Below, in pieces: positions 6,776-10,269 of a DNA stretch of 10,269 bases (its first letter is position 1; the number at the start of each line of letters is the position of its first letter). Source of the DNA: Clostridiales bacterium (GTDB taxonomy: Bacteria > Bacillota > Clostridia > Christensenellales > CAG-138); assembly GCA_012511925.1 (NCBI GenBank), contig JAAZFD010000350.1, forward strand, positions 1-10,269. Direction: 5' to 3'. Both the position numbers and the translations under genes were made by a program. The notes under the pieces were generated by a model, which searched no databases, had not been told where the DNA came from, and was given only the letters and a program-made list of their open reading frames with translations.

Positions 6776-9226
6776 GTCAATGCTATACCAATTTCAGTAG
6801 AGGAAAAACAAGGCATTTACATTGATCTGTTTATAAAATCGAAAGCGAGAGTCAACAAGAAAAAAATAGCCAACTGGATTAAATCGAATCGGGGAATATC
6901 TGACGAAATCGAAATTGATGGCATTGACGAGGATGTTAAAACGACATTAGGTTCTTATCATAAGTTCAAGAACCTACTTGAAAATGGAAAGATAAACGAG
7001 CAGCAGGCAGAGGAAATAATTGCAAGAATTTCGTTTACTACAGACAAGGGCAGGCTAACCTCACACTTAAAATCAAAGTACCCGAGTTTATCAATTGATG
7101 ATATACGATACGTTGCGAGCATCAGCTATAAGGATTATGGTCGATTATCTAAAAAGCTATTGACTGAAATTCAGGCTGTCATACCTGAAACTGGTGAAAT
7201 CACTAATATTATCGGTGCTTTATGGCGTACAAACTACAATCTAATGCAGTTAATTTCTAATAAATTTGGCTTTATCGATGAAATCAACAAGCATGTTAGC
7301 GAATACTACGATGCTAATCCTAAGAGCATTACAGAGAAACTTGAGGATATGTTTATCCCAAATGCGGTTAAGCGTCCGATTTTCAGAACTCTTGATATCG
7401 TAAAGGAAATCAAAGGGATAATGAAGCAAGACCCAAAGAAGATATTTATCGAAATGGCAAGGGCTGAAGAGGAAAAAAAGCGAACTAAATCAAGGAAAGA
7501 ACAGATAACTGAACTGTACAAGAATCTCGACGAAGAGAATAGAGAAATATGGTCGAAAGCGCTCGCGGGAGAGGAGGAAAACAGGCTTAAAAGTGAAAGA
7601 TTATTCTTGTACTATATGCAGTTGGGCAAGTGTATGTACACAGGTGAAGTTATCGATTTAAGCCTTCTCTCAACAAAATTATATGACATTGACCACATTT
7701 ACCCACAGTCGAAAGTTAAGGACGATAGCGTACACAACAACAAGGTGCTGGTTTTACGAACCGAAAATGCCGAAAAGAAGGACGAATATTCTGTTGCACC
7801 AACCATTCAAAGAAAAATGACAGGATATTGGAATATGCTTGCCGCCAAAGGCTTGATAACCAAAGAAAAGTTTAGCAGGTTAACTAGATCTACGGGCTTT
7901 AGCAACAATGAGCTTACTGACTTCATAAACAGGCAGTTGGTTGAAACGCGTCAATCTACTAAGGCGGTTGCAATTCTTTTGCAGGAGATTTTCCCTAATT
8001 CCGAGATTGTATATGTTAAAGCTGGCTTAGTAAGCGATTTTAGAAACGAGTATGATATGGTAAAATCTCGTGAACTAAACGATTTGCACCATGCCAAGGA
8101 TGCGTATCTAAATATTGTAATTGGTAACGTATATAATGTTAGGTTCACCAAAAACCCTGTTAACTTTATCAAGTCGCTTACACCTGAAGAAAAGTATAGC
8201 ATCAATATAAAAGCGAAAGAGGGGACTGGCTTGCTCGCAAGAGATATTGAAAGGAATGGTGAAATCGCTTGGCGGGCGAGTGGAGAAAGAAAAACCATTG
8301 AAACAGTCAAAAAAACCGTACGCAAAAACAATATTAACTATGTAAGGTATGCGTATTGTAGGAAAGGTGGCTTTTTCAACCAGAACGCCGAGGGTGCCAC
8401 GCAAAAAGAAAAAATGCTTATCCCAAGGAAACAGAATTTGCCTGCCGATATTTATGGGGGATACAACAACACGACCGCCAGCTTTTTTACCCTCGTTAAG
8501 CATATGGTCAAAGGCAAACCGTGTATATCGGTAAAGCCTGTTGAGTTGCTAGTTGCTGATAAGTTTATCAACGATGATGAGTTTGCGCTAAGTTACTGTA
8601 AGGAAAGATTAGGGCTTGAAAATCCCGATTTAATTTCGCACAGAAAGGTGCTGAAAGTAAATACTATGCTTAGCCTTGATGGTTTTAGAGCTAATATTGC
8701 TGCAAAAAGTAGCGGTGGTTCCTCTATGGTGTTAGCACCCGCCATATCACTTGTTGTTGACGCAAATACTGAAAAATATATTAAAAATATGGAGTCTGTA
8801 TTATACAAGTACAGTAAACGGGCAGATAAAAAGGAGCAATTAAAGATAAATGAAAAGTATGATAAAATAACAAAAGAAGAGAACGAACGCCTTTATCAAG
8901 TTTTAAAAGATAAACTTACAGCCAATATTTTCGCCAAAGTATCGGCATTTGGAAATGTACTAAGTATTCTAAATAAAGGTGAATCAAAGTTTATGAATAT
9001 AAGTATTGAGGAGCAAGTACTAACTCTAATGAGTATTGTTAAAGTGTTTAAAACGGGTAGAACAACAGACGGCTGCGACTTAACTCGAATAGGAGGGGCG
9101 CAAAAGTCGGCGATATTGGGTTTAAATGCTACACTATCAGCAACAAAATACAAGTCGATAGAAATTATCGATCAATCTTCCACTGGCTTGTTCGAAAAGA
9201 CCTCTGGTAACTTGTTAGAACTATGA
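6776..9226 (+). CDS. cas9: Cas9 C-terminal part (end of REC, RuvC-II, HNH, RuvC-III, PAM-interacting domain)
   Basis: This is in the same frame as the N-terminal part, directly after the TAA. It continues REC (YKDYGRLSKKLL), then RuvC-II (KIFIEMARAEEEKKR, Glu782 in full-length numbering). The HNH domain has GKCMYTGE and YDIDHIYPQS with catalytic His863. RuvC-III has LNDLHHAKDAYLN with His995 and Asp998, and the C-terminal PAM-interacting region ends [20 protein letters not shown], like other Cas9 tails. It has no plausible start of its own: the first in-frame TTG is at 7160 and the first in-frame ATG at 7244, both well inside the fold and without a clear ribosome binding site. It is therefore probably untranslated unless the stop is read through or is an error. 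Confidence 0.85.
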   Translation, partial: VNAIPISVEEKQGIYIDLFIKSKARVNKKKIANWIKSNRGISDEIEIDGIDEDVKTTLGSYHKFKNLLENGKINEQQAEEIIARISFTTDKGRLTSHLKSKYPSLSIDDIRYVASISYKDYGRLSKKLLTEIQAVIPETGEITNIIGALWRTNYNLMQLISNKFGFIDEINKHVSEYYDANPKSITEKLEDMFIPNAVKRPIFRTLDIVKEIKGIMKQDPKKIFIEMARAEEEKKRTKSRKEQITELYKNLDEENREIWSKALAGEEENRLKSERLFLYYMQLGKCMYTGEVIDLSLLSTKLYDIDHIYPQSKVKDDSVHNNKVLVLRTENAEKKDEYSVAPTIQRKMTGYWNMLAAKGLITKEKFSRLTRSTGFSNNELTDFINRQLVETRQSTKAVAILLQEIFPNSEIVYVKAGLVSDFRNEYDMVKSRELNDLHHAKDAYLNIVIGNVYNVRFTKNPVNFIKSLTPEEKYSINIKAKEGTGLLARDIERNGEIAWRASGERKTIETVKKTVRKNNINYVRYAYCRKGGFFNQNAEGATQKEKMLIPRKQNLPADIYGGYNNTTASFFTLVKHMVKGKPCISVKPVELLVADKFINDDEFALSYCKERLGLENPDLISHRKVLKVNTMLSLDGFRANIAAKSSGGSSMVLAPAISLVVDANTEKYIKNMESVLYKYSKRADKKEQLKINEKYDKITKEENERLYQVLKDKLTANIFAKVSAFGNVLSILNKGESKFMNISIEEQVLTLMSIVKVFKTGRTTDGCDLTRIGGAQKSAILGLNATLSATKYKSIEIIDQSSTGLFEKTSGNLLEL

Positions 9227-10101
9227 GTTGGAGAACAGTAGTAATTTCAAAAAGATGTAAGCTTGATTTGAGGATGGGATTTCTCGTGCTTAGGAATGAA
9301 GAAGGTACCAAAAGAATTCACATTAACGAAATTTCGCTACTTATAATAGAAAATACTGCTGTGTCTATTACGGGCTGCTTGCTTTGCGAGCTTGCAGCCC
9401 AAAAGATTAAGGTGATTTTTTGTGATAACAAAAGGAATCCTTGTTCCGAACTAGTAAACTATTATGGTAGCCATGATTCAAGCAGAAAAATTGAAAACCA
9501 AATTAAATGGGATGAATATGTTAAAAAGCATGTATGGAGTGAAATAGTTGCAGAGAAAATCCGAAAGCAATCCCAGTTTCTAAAAGATATCAAGAAGTTT
9601 CATGAGTCATTATTGTTAGATGAATATGTCAAGCAAGTTGAGTTTGCAGATGCTACTAATCGAGAGGGACATGCGGCAAAGGTGTATTTTAACGCAGTTT
9701 TTGGTACTGATTTTACAAGAACGGCGGATAACTCAATAAATGCAGGATTGAACTATGGCTATAGCATTATTCTCGCAACCTTTAATCGAGAAATAGTAGC
9801 CAGCGGATACCTCACCCAACTTGGTATTTTCCACAACAATATGTTTAATCATTTTAACCTTAGTAGCGACCTTATGGAGCCTTTTCGAATTCTAATTGAC
9901 CGCATAGTGTTTTATAACGAGTTTAATATTTTTGAAAGCGCTCAGAAGCAACTTTTGCTTGGTGTTTTGAATCAAAAAGTCTTAATAGACGGAAAGGAGC
10001 AGCTTGTAAGCAATGCGATAAGGATTTATTGCAAAAGCATTTTTGATGCTATTGAGACACATGATATATCGCTAATAAAGTTTTACAACCATGAGCTATA
10101 G
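9223..10101 (+). CDS. cas1: CRISPR-associated endonuclease Cas1 (type II-A-like)
   Basis: Cas1 is the integrase of CRISPR adaptation: as a dimer-pair with Cas2 it inserts new spacers at the leader end of the array. At 292 residues it is the usual size. The start [14 protein letters not shown] is typical of type II Cas1. The metal-binding residues are in place: Glu148 in [11 protein letters not shown], His204 in LGIFHNN, and Glu219 in SSDLMEPFR, where many Cas1 proteins outside type II have Asp. The ATG overlaps the cas9 stop (ATGA, 9223-9226), so translation is probably coupled. A nonsense mutation in cas9 could therefore lower Cas1 and Cas2 output. The gene is intact with no sign of decay. 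Confidence 0.97.
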   Translation: MSWRTVVISKRCKLDLRMGFLVLRNEEGTKRIHINEISLLIIENTAVSITGCLLCELAAQKIKVIFCDNKRNPCSELVNYYGSHDSSRKIENQIKWDEYVKKHVWSEIVAEKIRKQSQFLKDIKKFHESLLLDEYVKQVEFADATNREGHAAKVYFNAVFGTDFTRTADNSINAGLNYGYSIILATFNREIVASGYLTQLGIFHNNMFNHFNLSSDLMEPFRILIDRIVFYNEFNIFESAQKQLLLGVLNQKVLIDGKEQLVSNAIRIYCKSIFDAIETHDISLIKFYNHEL

Positions 10102-10269
10102 ATTTATGAGAGTTTTAGTATTCTTTGATTTGCCGACAATAACACTTGAAATCCAAAGGGAGTATCGGCGCTTCAGGAAGTATCTTGTTAAAAACGGATT
10201 TTTGATGCTGCAGGAGTCTGTTTATTGCAAGTTGGCGTTAAATCAAACATCAACAAATACGATTTACGA
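10091..10269 (+). CDS. cas2: CRISPR-associated protein Cas2 (5' part, runs off the right edge)
   Basis: Cas2 is the dimeric scaffold that joins two Cas1 dimers during spacer integration. From ATG 10091 the frame encodes [16 protein letters not shown], then a basic stretch [19 protein letters not shown] and ESVYCKL. This closely follows type II-A Cas2 (S. pyogenes begins MSYRYMR). Asp13 in FFDLPT is the conserved acidic residue after strand 1. Only 59 codons lie in the window, about half of a typical Cas2. The start overlaps the end of cas1 by 11 bases, consistent with a tightly coupled operon. In type II-A, csn2 would be expected next, beyond the edge. Confidence 0.95.
   Translation, partial: MSYRFMRVLVFFDLPTITLEIQREYRRFRKYLVKNGFLMLQESVYCKLALNQTSTNTIY

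Larger units (their letters stand above)
5108..9226 (+). pseudogene. cas9: Type II-A-like Cas9 gene interrupted by one in-frame stop codon
   Basis: Cas9 is the RNA-guided DNA endonuclease of type II CRISPR systems: with crRNA and tracrRNA it cuts target DNA using RuvC and HNH nuclease centres. The frame from ATG 5108 (AGGAG at 5093-5097, 10 bases upstream) to TGA 9224-9226 spans 1372 codons, a normal length for this Cas9 type (S. pyogenes Cas9 has 1368). It is open apart from TAA at codon 556. Every expected active-site residue is visible: Asp10 (RuvC-I), Glu782 (RuvC-II), His863 (HNH), His995 and Asp998 (RuvC-III). There is no frameshift or other decay, so the lesion looks recent or is a sequencing error. 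If real, the strain would make only an N-terminal fragment without HNH. The last codons overlap the cas1 start. Confidence 0.9.

Noticed and set aside
5174..9153. Minus-strand ORFs of 71-131 codons opposite cas9
   Set aside because: They lack ribosome binding sites and familiar domains and lie opposite strongly conserved Cas9 coding sequence, so they are antisense shadows.
7160..9226. Independent gene starting at TTG 7160
   Set aside because: It starts in the middle of the Cas9 REC lobe, without a clear ribosome binding site, and the homologous frame is open back to 6776. It is the tail of the interrupted cas9.
1..10269. CRISPR array in the window
   Set aside because: I found no second copy of the 36-nt repeat-like sequence and no regularly spaced direct repeats. 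The only tandem repeats are the coding RCC1 units.
5108..10269. Assignment to type II-C because only cas9, cas1 and cas2 are visible
   Set aside because: Cas9 length, Cas1 and Cas2 N-terminal sequences and the anti-repeat resemble type II-A. The window ends inside cas2, so the absence of csn2 carries no weight. The subtype remains a strong inference, not a proof.

Overview
The window looks like chromosomal DNA from a low-GC Firmicute, most likely a clostridium of the gut type. The evidence is AT-rich coding sequence, strong AGGAG-type ribosome binding sites, sigma-A-like promoters, a type II-A-like Cas9/Cas1/Cas2 set and a very large secreted surface protein. The genus cannot be read from the sequence.

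Layout. Positions 1-4443 (minus strand) hold the first 1481 codons of one uninterrupted gene that runs off the left edge. It encodes an exported protein with a signal peptide, seven RCC1 repeats (a predicted complete propeller), a carboxypeptidase-regulatory-like beta domain, a long beta-rich middle, a second propeller-like stretch and CARDB-like Ig domains. Positions 4444-5107 contain no intact gene. They hold the promoter of the minus-strand gene, a fragment resembling the C-terminal end of a large serine recombinase (about 4650-4781), a candidate plus-strand promoter, and a convincing minus-strand tracrRNA gene with its own promoter, 36-nt anti-repeat, hairpins and terminator (about 5073-4947). 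Positions 5108-10269 are a plus-strand cas operon: cas9, cas1 and the start of cas2, each overlapping the next by a few bases.

How they work together. The tracrRNA would pair with CRISPR repeat RNA, be processed with it, and load Cas9. Cas1 and Cas2 would integrate new spacers. The array itself, and csn2 if present, are not in this window. The predicted tracrRNA -35 box ends one base before the cas9 start codon and points the other way, so the two transcription units share a leader and any cas9 mRNA leader is antisense to the tracrRNA.

The main oddity is that cas9 is interrupted by a single in-frame TAA at codon 556 (6773-6775). The frame is otherwise open for 1372 codons and all catalytic residues are present. 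This looks like a recent nonsense mutation or a base-call error, not an evolved split protein. I see no new defence system here. The points worth attention are the broken cas9, the overlapping tracrRNA/cas9 control region, the recombinase fragment and the large multi-domain surface protein.
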